NCBI RefSeq assembly: GCF_021917145.1
Contig: NC_061070.1
Span: forward strand, 15,152,950-15,216,949
DNA from: Hypomesus transpacificus
Lineage: Eukaryota; Chordata; Actinopteri; Osmeriformes; Osmeridae
DNA length: 64,000 bases
Direction: 5' to 3'
In this document: positions 33,062 to 60,060 of the stretch, piece by piece
Layout of the letters: the number at the start of each line of letters is the position of its first letter
Position numbering within the stretch: position 1 is the stretch's first letter
The notes under the pieces: model-generated
Databases searched by the model: none
Told to the model about the DNA's origin: nothing
Seen by the model: only the letters and a program-made list of their open reading frames with translations
Program-made: the position numbers and the translations under genes

Positions 33062-34298
33062 ATGAGTGCCACAACGTGGCCCACAAGGTAAGATTAAATG
33101 TTTCTATTCAGTTTCATGACAAAAGTAAATCGTTCATTTTACCTTTAGGACTTTGGCATGCTATTGAGCTGACTTGATAACAGTAAAATCTATGTTAAAT
33201 GCACATTTAAACTATAGTGTTTTTCACCTATCAAATTACAACAAAACAACTATGCTTTTAAGCCATAAAATGTTAATGCTGAGGTCTGTCACGTCCTTCC
33301 CCAGTGTGTTCCAGATTCTCAGCTCCTCTCCTATCAGTCATGGCCCAGTCATGCCTGTGGATATGGCCATGAGGATCTACATGAGTCACTCTCCCCCAGT
33401 CCGCAGTTTTCTCAGTTCATACGAGGATCTGCGCTCCAGGAACCAGACCAAGCATCACAATAACCACCACCACCTCCACCACTGCAAGACCCTGAGGTCC
33501 TGCCTTAGCTCCCGTCGCCTGCATGAACCTCAGAGTCCCTGCCCAGGCTGGAAGAGCCTCCAAGCCAAGGGCAAGAAGAGGGTGGTGTTTGCCGACTCCA
33601 AAGGCATGTCTCTCACTGCCATCCACGTGTTCTCTCGGTTTGAGGAGGATGCAGTGACAGCGGGGCTGTCAGAGCTGCAGTTTGATGTGGCGGATCTGGA
33701 AAACACCACCATGGCCCTGAAGATCAGCTCGGTTCGCAGCCTGGCACTGGAGTTCAAACAGCCTGCCTCAGACTACCTGGACTTCCGGAACCGCCTGCTG
33801 AAGAATTATGTTAGCCTGGAGAGCTGTTCTCTCCAAGAGAGGTCGCTCACTGGTACAGTCAAAGTCCGGAACCTGGGCTTTGAAAAATCTGTCCAGGTAC
33901 GGGTGACTTTCGACTCGTGGAAAAGCTACACTGACGTGGACTGCACATTTATGAACAATGTCTACAGTTGCCAGGATACTGACACATTCGCCTTCGTCTT
34001 TGAGCTGCCAGGCTATGTGGCTCCTCAGAACCGGGTTGAGTTCTGCGTGTGCTTCAAGACCCAGGACCAGACACACTGGGACAATAACAATGGTAAGAAC
34101 TACAGGCTCAAACACATAGGCTGGAACGGAGAGGACCTGCAGACGTTGCATCCAGTGGACTGGAAGAAAACGAAGGATCGCAAGAATGGAAGAAAACTAG
34201 TGGAGATTGATGAGAACGTGAGCCCTTGTACGTCTAGCAAACTTTGCCCTGAGTGGCAAGACTGGAGCCGTAGTGAGAACAAGGCCCCTTATTGGTAA
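33062..34298 (+). CDS. ppp1r3c: Protein phosphatase 1 regulatory subunit 3C (glycogen-targeting subunit)
   Basis: Two coding exons, 33062-33087 and 33305-34298, joined through AG|GTAAGA and CCCCAG|TG, give 1020 nt (339 residues). The protein brings PP1 to glycogen, where PP1 activates glycogen synthase and restrains phosphorylase. Visible: VMPVDMAMRIYMSHSPPV near the N-terminus, a family signature; a His-rich stretch (about 58-69); the PP1-docking RVxF motif RVVF at 101-104 in KKRVVFADSKG; and a CBM21 glycogen-binding domain (about 175-305) with TFDSWKSYTDVDC and WDNNNGKNYR. The human protein is about 317 residues; the extra length here is N-terminal and His-rich. The short first exon was chosen because the second exon has no better upstream ATG and the splice restores frame. 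Confidence 0.95.
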
Positions 34299-35161
34299 AG
34301 TCTGAGAGTGTGAACCAGCACTTGGTCAAAACTGTAAAAAGCTTGTTGCACTTTAGTTTTAAATTAGCTACTAATTTAAACTATAGCTTCTGTCTTGAAT
34401 TTACTGTCAAACTGACAAATGGCTCTAGAGACCTCACCTTATGGACATGATCAAAGGAGCAGAGGCAGTTGGAAGATTGTGTTGGTTACTTTTGTGTAAT
34501 TTAGTGAAGTGCCTTTTCAAGATCCTACTCACGTTTAAGACAGATGTCAAATTTCATTCAGAACTCACAATATACTGTAAAATAAGTAACTTTCTTATGA
34601 TCATTGCCCATTGTAAGGGTAAAAGATAATATAATGCACTGACTATGATCAGCCTCTTGATTTGAATCAACCTACAGTATCCTTCATGTTGAAGGGTTTA
34701 CGGTTCAGGAAAAGAACGGGTAATTCTATGGAATCTGAATATGTGTGATATCCCAGTGCAATAAATGATGAGAGAAATAAGAATACACCTTTGTACAAAA
34801 CATTTCATAAAAGAATGACTAAGATGGATGCATATGAACGTTTCCCTAATCATCTCCCTACACATGTAGAATATATTCTGTTTGTAATGTAATGGTGTGC
34901 CTTGATGTAAAGCAGGATTGCTGAGAATAATCAGGTAGTGAAAGAGTTATGCATTGTGACATAAGGGGTTCTATAGTGTTTCTTTTCCTTCCAGTAATAT
35001 TTACATGTATGTTGACATAACTGTGCTGAGTTTGTTTAATGTTATCTCACTGGTTTCTCTAAATGCAATTCAATGTGTGTCTGAAAGCGAGTGTCAATCT
35101 AAAGGAAAAGCCTCAGATCTTAGTGTATTTGAGTGTGGAAATGTGATATTTTCAAAATAAA
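34299..35161 (+). other. ppp1r3c 3' UTR
   Basis: AT-rich sequence after the stop with AATAAA at 35156-35161; another AATAAA-like motif at about 34760 could give a shorter form. Confidence 0.55.
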
Positions 35162-35472
35162 TTTTTTATATTGTGTGAAAACACTGACTCTTGATCACTT
35201 ACTTTCTCCAAAATATATTTAATAAAAATTCCATAATTACAGTTACATTTTCATAATTAAAATACAAGAAACTTGTATTGCATACTATAAATACACTGTC
35301 TTGTTTACCGTCAAATATTTGTGAACAGTGTATTTACCCTTGCTAGGCAGAAGGTATATGACCTGAGTCCTTCTGATTGGCCAACCCTGACCTGTGACAC
35401 CCTGACCTGTTACTGGAATAGACAAGGGGATCTTTCATTACATCAAAACATACCAACAAGTCTGGTCAGGAC

Positions 35473-37145
35473 CAGAGGTGTCAAAAGTATTCACATTCAT
35501 TACTCAAGTAGAAGTATAGACACTAGGGTTTAAAAATACATTTGAAGTTAAAGTATCAACTCAAGCTTTTTACTCAAGTAAAAGTATCAAAACTACTTAA
35601 AGTATGAAAGTAAAAGTCGGAATGTAAGGGGAAGAAAATGCCATAAAGGATAAAAGCTAAGGCTGCACCACAGGGGCCTATAATACATGACCCCACCTCC
35701 CAAAAAAAAAAGTTTTTCTAAAGGCCATAATGACTATAATGTTATATTGAAATGTTAATCTTGACAAATTTGGGGTGCACCTGTTTAGGCCAATTGAAAA
35801 TGGATTTTAGTACAATGCAAATACATTAAAGAACCATATATGTGTACTACTTAGCATTAACATGTGTTTACATTTAGTCATTTAGCAGACGCTCTTATCC
35901 AGAGCGACTTTCAGTAAGTACAGGGACATTCCCCCCGAGGCAAGTAGGGTGAAGTGCCTTGCACAACGTCTTGCACAACGTCATTTGGCATGGTGGGGAA
36001 TCGATCCGGCAACCTTCTGATTACTAGCCCGACTCCCTCACCGCTCAGCCATCTGACTCCCCTGGTAATATTTTTCCATGGGAACATTGAGGTTCATGTT
36101 GTTTAATTGTAACTTCTTTCACTACATGATTATGGTTCTTCCTTTTGGGACTGTTTTTTCACAATGTATGCTTCATGTTTTGGCTACCCGCAATGTTTGG
36201 GGCTATGTCGTTGTTATGATCAGAGACCTATGCACTTTTGTTAAGCTCTCTCTTGGAAGTCGCTTTGGATAAAAGCGTCTGCTAAATGCATTGAAAAAAA
36301 GAAAATTGGGGTGGCAGTATTTTTTATTGGGGTGGCAGCTGCCACCCCTTGCCACCCCTTTGATCCGCCACTGCAACCAACCTCCTCACTGGTGCTTGGT
36401 TGGGACATTTTGCTTTATGAACTGAAAGTGCACCACACAGGCTACTCTAGAGTATTCCTTGGTGTACTTTGAAGTACTTTAGGAAGTATACTTTATGAAC
36501 TGAAAGTGCACTACACAGGTTACTTTACAGTATTCAAAAGTAAACCTCAAATAAACTATAAGTGTACTTTAACGTGTACTAAATGAGCTAAGAAGTGGGG
36601 CAATTTAGTTTACTTAGTACAAAAATAGTATATAAAAAAGTACACTGCTAGTATACATTTGAGTGACATGATAACAGTAAACTTGTTATACTAAGTATAC
36701 TTACAAAATTAACTTGAAGTACACTTCTTTTTTGTAAGGGATTTTCTTCCTTGCTGGAGTGTGACATGATTTGCATCATGTGCCGGTGCGATTGATCGTG
36801 TACAAACCAATAGGGTGTTGGAATGGTGTATGTTTATACTTGTCATCCAACCACAATCAAATTCACTCTATCCGGATGGCGCGATTCATCTGGATAGGTA
36901 ATTTTTTGGTGAGTGTTTTTTGGATCGGTGACAAGCCGGAATGAAAACAAGCCGATCTGAAATTGGAGTAACAAGTCTATTTTTAAAAATATAATGAGTA
37001 GAAAGTACAGATAATTGCGTGAAAATGTAAGGAGTAGAAGTAGAAAGTCGTCTGAAAAATAATTATTTCAGTCAAGTATAGATACCCAAAATTTCTACTG
37101 AAGTAAGGTAACAAAGTGTTTGTACTTCGTTACTTGTCAACTCTG
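35473..37145. mobile_element. Second non-autonomous hAT transposon
   Basis: It starts CAGAGGTGTCAAAAGTA at 35473 and ends GTACTTCGTTACTTGTCAACTCTG at 37145, so the termini are inverted (CAGAGNTG...CANCTCTG). The sub-terminal sequence is full of ACTCAAGTA/AAAGTA-type repeats. A perfect 8-bp duplication, GTCAGGAC, lies at 35465-35472 and 37146-37153. No transposase remains. A SINE (35868-36065), an additional SINE/LINE-type tail (about 36240-36297) and a locally duplicated segment (about 36405-36535) lie inside. Confidence 0.88.
35868..36065 (-). mobile_element. tRNA-derived SINE nested in the hAT element
   Basis: Read on the minus strand it begins with a tRNA-like head: GTCAGATGGCTGAGCGGTGA carries an A-box, and a B-box-like GATCGATTCC follows. 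Next come a spacer (TGCCTCGGGGGGAATGTCC) and the tail CTCTGGATAAGAGCGTCTGCT. A 12-bp piece (GTCTTGCACAAC region, about 35960-35982) is duplicated. The same family is present at 47752-47944. Confidence 0.85.
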
Positions 37146-38779
37146 GTCAGGACTCAACACAACCAGGCCCTGAGCGCTGGAAAGCTACATTAGGAGAGTC
37201 TTTCTCCTTCTTCACCCAGCTGAATAGCAGTTAGCAATGCTATAACATTTACCAACTGTGTTGATATGCAACCACTGAGAGTAGTAAGGAATATGATTTG
37301 TAGATACATTTTTGGAACAACTTGGACCCTCAAAATAAGAAATGTATTCAATAGTGACAGCCTCACAGTCTTTTAGAGGGATCTTAATGAAGTTGTTTGT
37401 CTGCCTTTTCTGCTAAAAGCAGGAAACACCAAACATTCTTATTCCTCCACAGGAAAGGCCTGGGGAGATTAGCCATATGAAACGTACTTGGATCATCCAC
37501 CTACCCTTTCGAACAATGAGAAATGTTCTCGGACTGCAATTTCCTGCAATCTTTCAATAATTCCATTCCAATGTTATTGTGTAATATGAAATGTATCCTT
37601 CACAATTGAAAATGCATAACCAAATTGTTTAAAAAAAGTATATATATATCCAATAAAGAGGAGAAAACATCTTCAAGAAAGACCCAAGTCTTGAAAGGCG
37701 CTGAGGGCAAAACAAACACAAGTGAGTTATTAATGAATGACCAACGACCATCCGAGTTCAACCTGAAACTCAGAATCAATAGATATTCTGTCGTGGCCAA
37801 AAACTGCATGGAACTACTTTTTAAACTGTCGGACTTACCTTAGATTAACTGTCACTGACCGAAGGTTAGAGCCAAGTGACCTTTTGGCATCCATTTTAGC
37901 AGTAATAAGGTCATGAAAACATGTTACCTGTAGAGTTAACTGGGGACATGTTTACTCTGCAAACAAAATCTTGGCCCTGTTTTTTATCTTCAAAGGATCA
38001 CAGGTCTGCCAGTACTAGATTGGTGCCAGCTATGTAAGCAAATCAGTGACATGTTTTGAATTTGGGAAAATACCTCTCTCCTCAGGCCCTTCTTATCCCG
38101 GTGTAGCTGCTTTTTTTTACATTGAAGTAAATGTTAAAGTGAAATCAAAACCAATACATTTGGTGGTTTTTAAATTTCAATATTAAGTATTCAATGCCTT
38201 TTAGAATTCAAAACATGATGTCGTTGATTTGCTTCCATAGTCAGCTGGATAGAGGTTCACGTGTTTCTCACATGTAACCATCTGATCAGCTTAGACTGCT
38301 TTACCAACACTCGAATAAACAAGGCTTTTTCAAAAACATGCTTTCCAAACTGTTCAACCAGGTCCCTAGTAATGCAGTCTTAGAGTCAGCAAAACTATGT
38401 GGCTGGAATGAAAGGCACAACGTTATCCTGGAGCAAGGGAGAGGTGAAAGCAGGAGGGGTTGGATTCCTAAAATACACAATCATCCAGAATAGTTTAACT
38501 GTTTTTTGTTTTTTTTTACAGCATAGGACAGTGAGATGCACATTCCTTCATTTGAAGTTTGTTACAGTGTAGATGTAGCCCACTTCTTTTCTCAGAAAGT
38601 CATTTAGCAGATGCTCTTATCCGCTCTTATCTCATGATAAGAGGTAAAGTGTGGTCAGAAGTAGAGGTTATGATGGAGGACTAGTTGTGGCAAGACAGGG
38701 GGAGAGACGTCTAACAGGGGCTGAAGAACGTCACAGGCTTAAAACAATCTACGGACGGACCGGCTGAGGGTAGCCTGAA

Positions 38780-39050
38780 CAGGGCCTACGAGCTAAACCT
38801 GTTCTTGAACAGGTTTGATAACTGCCTTACCTGCTCTCCCTCCAGCTTAATTCCTACCATCTCCCCCCTATATGGCCCATCTTCACCTCCCCCCACAACT
38901 GCAACCCTGTCATCCACCACTGCCCAGGGGAAGAGAAGCTGACCACACGCAGCCTGGATAGCATTAGGCCAAGGGTGCTGGGGAGTCATGCCACCCAGTT
39001 TTGTGGAGTATTGTGTGGGGTACCAGATTTGTAAAACCCCAAAATATTAA
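38780..39050 (+). mobile_element. Remnant of a LINE reverse transcriptase
   Basis: In one frame 38800-38945 reads NLFLNRFDN followed by a Pro/Ser/Thr-rich stretch. A shifted frame near 38950-39020 reads SIRPRVLGSHATQFCGVL, resembling the fish LINE consensus around GISPRVLKxCAxQLxGV just before the reverse-transcriptase core. It is short, frame-broken and dead. The call rests on remembered family patterns. Confidence 0.4.
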
Positions 39051-41922
39051 ATTATTCTGACACAAAATACACCATTAGGTGTATGCTATGTTGTGACTGG
39101 CTGAGAGTGTAACTAATGTGATTGACTTGTGTGCGTGGTCGTGATGGCAAAGGAGTTTTGTCGTGTGGTCTTCTTTCGAACCTCAGTTAAAACAACATTT
39201 AACATTTATTTTATTCCTAAAATGGGTACCTCGCAAACAATAGTAAAGCTAAACGTGTGCACATTGTAAATATACTTTAAACCTTCTTGTAGAGTTGCAA
39301 CTAAGAGTCCAAATATAGTGTGGTTGGAGGACTGTCTAAACTTTACTTTAGACTCTAAGGTATCATGCTCAGTTCTCCCTTCATCCTCCATCCCACATTC
39401 CCCCTCCCCTTTTTGGCCGGACCATTTTAATGCATGTTACCCAAAACAAAGAAGTTCTTTATTTTGGTTTTGTTTCCGTGTCTGTGAGTGTGTTAACTTG
39501 GCAGCAATGCTAATAAAGTCTTCCCTTGAGGCCAGTTGCCTTTCCTCTAGGCTGGCCTGACGATACAGAGGAACGTCATGGCTATTTAACCCCCACCTCT
39601 GGAGATCATGAGGCAGCCTGGCTTAATGTCTGTCACTTAGTACAATAGAAAATGCAAGTATGAGAACTGTACTCAGGTGACATACCCTATGTGACAATTT
39701 GGTGTTAAAAACTTTATAATGGTAATTTATGTTTGTTTGATTCAATAGACTCATAGATTAACGCAACTGGTGTAATGGTGTTTTACGGTTTCATGGAGTT
39801 ATTCATCAAACTACAAACTACTTAAGCATTCACTATAAACACTATTACGTATATATCACTGGTATTTTTAGGGTTGATCATTCCAGTTGGCTCAGACACC
39901 TTAAGCGTGCGGACTGACAAGACCAGTTGGCTGGATTCTATTCTAATCAATTTTAATGTAAAGGAATGACATGGAAATGATCTTGCTGGGAAACACTTCC
40001 ACCAACCTAAATATGCCTTTCCCAGCTGAGGTTGGGAGGAATTTGCAGTCTTGCATAGTGTGTACTGTGAAAGGCGACACCCCAACCTACGGTAAAATGT
40101 TTGGAAGGGTTATCGGGTTCGCCAACTCTCCTCTCCAGAGTATAGAATAGAGAGGAGGGGTTACTGGGTTCAGTTTTGGTCTTTAGAACGTTTCAATGCT
40201 TAAAATACAGAAGGTGTGTGTGGGTGGGTGTGTGTACGCTGGATTTTACAATTGGCCTACCTCATCCTCCTTTGAGACCTAATAGCAGAGATTGTTCTAG
40301 TCCTTTGAAGAAAGGATGAGGTTGTAGGTTAAGATTCCACTGAAACACATTTTAAAGCTGATAATGTATACCCAATCTCCACACGCTAGACACACTGACA
40401 GTCCCAGGGATCTCCAACAAGCTCTGGACAAATGCTGAAAGTTTGAAATGAAGTTTCACTTACACAGAGCTAAATGCCATCACAGAAGCAACATATGTAA
40501 ATGAAGACAGATGTGTGAGCAACTTTGGCCATATCAAACAAATAAGTGTCATGCAGTTGAATAAATTAAGTATAAATAGAGAGATACACAAATATAAATA
40601 ACTAGATACAGTAGATACAGATGGTTTAAGATGGACAAAGATTACATAATACCCAGAAAACCAGTTCACTTCTCACTTTAAGCACACAATTACATTTTAA
40701 TGACATCTCAGGCTCACCAAGAGTCACCTAGAAGAAGATTCTTGACAAACAATCACTTTTCTGCACTCTTATATCAGTTGAACTTTGAAATGGTATGGTG
40801 AGATGGTGTTGTGTGGCTCAGTGCTTCCATGTGCAGATACCAGTCACGTTTGAGTGAGGGGGATCATCTACCCAACACGAGACAGAAATGGTCCTGCAGA
40901 AAGGTGATACAGTCTGCAGCCACGTCGTGTACACGCGCTACTACCGTGATCACTCCCTTTCTCCCTGCCAATGTGACAGAGGAGGGGCAGGGGGGGGGGG
41001 TCATAGGTCAGGGGGCAAGGGGGGATTGTGGGGGAAAGGTGGAATCCTTAAATACACAGCACCGTCTGACGCACAGGTCGACTATCTTTAGTGCAGTTCA
41101 GCTGCAGCCTCGATACCTTTGACGGCATTTTGCTCCTACTTAGATTATAGTAGATCAAAGTACCTCAGGTTTAGAATGGGATAATCCAGCTTCTTCATGC
41201 AGTTAACAAGGAGTGCTCCCACAAGTGGTTTACACAAATAAACGACCTGTCTGTGGTTGTATATGGTCTGTTTTGATAGGTTGAAGCTAATTTTATTCAC
41301 CCTCAGTCTCCGTTGAGATTGCAGAGCTTATTTGAGCTCGATCGAGTTATCAAAGTAAACAAGATGTGATGAAAGGGAGTGGAGGAGAGGAGGGTTTGGG
41401 GTCATTCTTCATAACAGGCTGAGGCCAAGGGAGCCCCATGAACACTGAGGGCCTTTCTGAGACAACAAAGATGAGAGGAATCCAGTGGGGACAGTTGGAC
41501 ACACACACACATAAACACACACACACACACACCAACACACACACATACACACAGTGTAGTGGCACCAGTCACTCATATTTATGTGCACTTGTGTAAAGAC
41601 AACCAGCAACACACCCCTGTGTTCAGTTATGGGACTAATTGATTAATTCATTTGAAACTAAATCATTATCTTCATTTGAATTTGTCCAATGAAGCAGGAC
41701 ACGGCTATGTTGATTTGTGAATGGTAGTTAGTGTTTGTTAACTTCCCATGCTTTGCTGCGTAGAAACATCCAACTGTGGAAGGCTGCAGAGCAGTGGAGG
41801 TTAAGTGAAGATGGTAGATGACCACCCTCCAGATCAAACTTGGCAGATCACATCAGACTCTGCTCATACAACCCCCCAAGCCCTCTGGGTCCCTGTTCCA
41901 GCTGTGGAATCTTATAGCCTCA

Positions 41923-41992
<70 letters not shown>

Positions 41993-43081
41993 TGGGCTGG
42001 CCTATAAATAGAGCATCATTGTCTGAATTGATCTACCCACCATGTTACCCACAATTAAGAAAAGGGAGGATGACTCCACTCATGGTAAACAGAATTCTTG
42101 CAAGGTACCTTTTGTAACTGAGAGTACACTGCATTGTGCCACCAGGACCACAAACCACAAGGGCCACCAGGTCTCCACTTACATATTCCTCATGTGAGTC
42201 CTATCTTCTGGCAGGCAACCAAGTCAATTATAAATCATAATAAAAAAAATAAATAAGAATTTAACATTTGTACGGCAGTAAAAAACATATTTCTAGCTAA
42301 AAGGCATTAAAATCCTAGAAAGCATCACACACGCACACACACATGCACATTCCAAACTGTCCAACCCAGCCCCTGGAAGAAACATAGAGGTGCAGTGTGT
42401 TCCCGTGTGTCCCTGGTCCCAGGTGTTGATTTGGCCCGGGCTCCTGGTGTGCCCCAGACCTCCTCCTGTCCTCACCCCCTGGCTCTGGGGGAGAGGTGAG
42501 GATGTTTACTTGTACGACCCTTTATTACAAGCAAAGGGCTTGACAGATGCCCACACATCTCAGAGAGAGAAAAACCCTCAGAGAGGACAGCTAACATTCT
42601 TAGAAGAGAGATTGTAAGGATTTCCTGGCCACAGCCTGGTTGTTTACCTAAATATAGTGTATATAGTTGAGCATTTTCCCATACTAAATATAAGTATACA
42701 TGGAGATTGGTGTCTATTAAGGGACACATCAGTACTATACATTAACAATCTTGGACGAAAGATTGACATAGCATCAGTTGGATGTTGGATGGTTTCATAA
42801 ACAGAGGGGAGAAGGTAAATGACAAGAAGTGGGACATGGAAAAGAAGGGGAGGGGAGCGGATAAGGGAGGGAGAGTTTGGTTTTAGACAAGGTTATACCA
42901 GGGGATATATGTGTTGGAACAAAGCCAGCATCTATTGCACATGAGGATTCCATTTGAAAGGTCAACTAGAAAGTTGAGCATGTCAGTACAAAGAACATGG
43001 TGTGATGAAGGAGCCTCCAAGCTCCAATGTGACCAGGGCAGGCTGGCTATTATAGGGTGCTGTGGGTAAGAGGTACAATGT

Positions 43082-43270
43082 CTATAAAAAGTATTCACCC
43101 CCCTTGGATGTTTTCCCCCTTTATTGCTTTTATACATGAAATCATCATCAATATATTTAGGCTTTTTTGACAAGAATTTGCCAAAAAAGCTTCATTCATG
43201 TCAAAGTGAAAAAATATATAGTGTAAAATAAGTGTTTGCATAAATCTTCACCCCCTTTAAAGTGACTGAC
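43082..43270. repeat. Dispersed fish repeat (TATAAAAAGTATTCACCCCC type)
   Basis: TCTATAAAAAGTATTCACCC, then TTGGATGTTTTCCCCCTTTA, then TCAAAGTGAAAA, and an internal echo (GTGTTTGCATAAATCTTCACCCCC) are features I recall from a repeat scattered through many teleost genomes. Its class is not determined here. Confidence 0.45.
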
Positions 43271-43548
43271 CTAATTCAACAGAGGTCCAGCTAGTTGATG
43301 CCAGCAGTGTCACAATGAGTGAAATGGAGAGTGCAGTTGATGTGTGTCAAGTGATCGTAATATTAAAACCCCTGTGTCTGGGAGGTCCAGCGTCTGGGTC
43401 AGCAGTATTCCTACTGCAATTGCCACCCCCCATCTCCCAAAAGCTTCTCTCCCACCAACCCCTTTAGAACTCAGTTATTGTGACCTTTTGTCACAACTGT
43501 GTTTTAACATAAGCCTGACCAAGACTAAGATTTGTGATGCCATACAAG

Positions 43549-44977
43549 TTTATTGTTTTAAATGAGACAGTTATTATCACTCAAATCTAATAAATAACAG
43601 CACAACATTGAACATTGTTGGTCTATGATTATAAAACATATCTGGACAACAACCAGAAGCCTCAGAATGTGATGACCTTACACTGAACTCTCCCCCATGA
43701 ACACAAATTTACATTCAAATAGCACGATCAAGCTCTATTATTCTAACAGAGCACCGACATTTATGGCATTGACCGAAATATGATACAACATTAGTCAGAT
43801 CACTGTCATACAACATAATCACTGACAATAAATATGTGTATGGTTCTTGCCTTCCTTGTTTTGCCTGCCACACAAATACATATCTTGACAAATGTAAAAC
43901 ATAGAAAACATTGCCTTGATCAGTTAAACAATCTAATGTATATCAATTAAACAGAGAGAAGGCACTGGACTGATCAGGCTTGAATACATACAGTACAAAA
44001 ATGACCAGAACGAGAAAGGTTTGTGTACAAATACGTCAGATGCTTGCCCAGTCAACTCTTCCTGTCATCTCTCCTGTCATCTCTTAGAAAGAATAGGCGG
44101 AGGAGAGTGTTGTTACTGAATCCAACAAGGGAGGCTTTGACCAACATTGAACTCCATATGTTAAAAATAATGATAAAAGATGGCAGTGGTAGGGGTTAAC
44201 TTTGAAACTACCCAGCTGACCGACTGAACTGAAGAGGAGACAGAACGAGGTCTATACTGACCTAAATTCTTGCTTGGCTGAAAAAAAGGTAAGCACAGAC
44301 TGGCCTGTCTTCTAACAGAACACCAAGCCGACAGGGGCCTGAATAATAATGTCATATTTATCTTTGAGGAAATTAGCTGACAACAAAACACAATACAGAT
44401 CTACTGTATAACCTGGCACAGAATCGGTCTGCACTGCTGACAGAGACTTAAGATTGATCTGCTGCTCCTATCATATGACAGGCATATCAAAAACACCCAG
44501 AAATTGATCATTTCATGAGACAATCCATATCTCAGGAAAGGATAAGTAATGCTCTTTAACCAGCAAAGCCTTTTACAATCAGGGATAACAGTGTATAACA
44601 AATCAGAGAAAGAGAGAAATACAAAATACAAGCTCACAAAAAAAAAGAAGAAAAAAAAGAAGATAGGACTATTATAATCACTGAGAAGTTGCTGTTGTCT
44701 AGGTATGTCAGAGGGATTTGAAACTTCTTACATCTCTGTCTTGACAAACTGATGAATCTAGATCTATCAGGATGCCAGATGCCTGATGCCTTTGCCATTT
44801 CAGTCTAACAGTCCTAACATACATTAACACTAGAACATACATGAGAACCTCTCGATTCAAATCAGTTTGCAGGCAAATCAATTCCCTCAGAAAGTTGTGT
44901 GTGTGTGAGCGTGAGTATGTGTATGTGTATGTGTATGTGTGTGCGATATGTGTGCGAGTGCGTGGCAGGTTAGTGAA
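43549..44977 (-). other. Probable hectd2 3' UTR
   Basis: It follows the hectd2 stop on the minus strand, is AT-rich and free of coding signs, and reaches AATAAA on the minus strand (TTTATT at 43549-43554). The end is inferred from that signal. Confidence 0.45.
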
Positions 44978-59484
<14,507 letters not shown>

Positions 59485-60060
59485 CTAGTGCACCGATTCA
59501 ATCTAATCTTATAAATTAAGTCGTTTGCAAACTAAAGGAGTCTATCGATAAGTTATCAACTCAGTGAATAAGACGAGAGTCTACATATTTTATCCAGGTA
59601 TAGTTCATGAATACCGCACGCTCGTTGAATTTGTTGTCCGTTATTTGTCCTATTTTGGAGACTCAAATACAATTATCGGTCTTCCGTCGTCACTGTCTTT
59701 CTGGCAGGTGGGCTGGCGTGCAACCTGTCACTTTCTGTCAAATGACGTTTTTCCTACTTGTAGCCTGTACTGTAAACTACTGACACACAGATTGTGTTCT
59801 ATACAACCACAGTTGTTAGTTAAATTACACTTTTAGGACAGCATTTTTTCTCTAACGCACGGTTTTCGTCGTCCTTTGTAACGGCTGCACAGCTGCAAGC
59901 TGGCGCCATGTTGTCAAGAGGCGGTGCATGGAAACCAGCTTGGAAACGGAGGCTGTCTCCAGTCTCCGCGTAAAGACATCCTGCGTCATTGGTGCAATTT
60001 AACTTATATCCATAGTTAGGCAAACAACCGAGTCTGGGCGCACGTCCAAGTGTTTAGTGA
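59485..60060 (-). promoter_or_regulatory. Probable hectd2 leader and promoter region
   Basis: The start codon lies at 59484. The stretch 59850-60060 is the only CpG-containing, GC-richer patch nearby and is the most likely promoter. No TATA box was seen. GGCGCCATGTTG at about 59903 resembles a weak YY1 site. The transcription start cannot be placed from sequence. Confidence 0.35.

Larger units (their letters stand above)
37154..43548. other. Intergenic DNA between ppp1r3c and hectd2
   Basis: No intact gene is supported in 6.4 kb. It holds a SINE-tail scrap at about 38598-38632, a LINE reverse-transcriptase remnant at about 38780-39050, CA/GT microsatellites at 41500-41555 and 41925-41955 with a GA run to 41988, a G-run near 40989-40998, and a dispersed fish repeat at about 43082-43270. 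The rest is AT-rich single-copy sequence. Confidence 0.5.
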
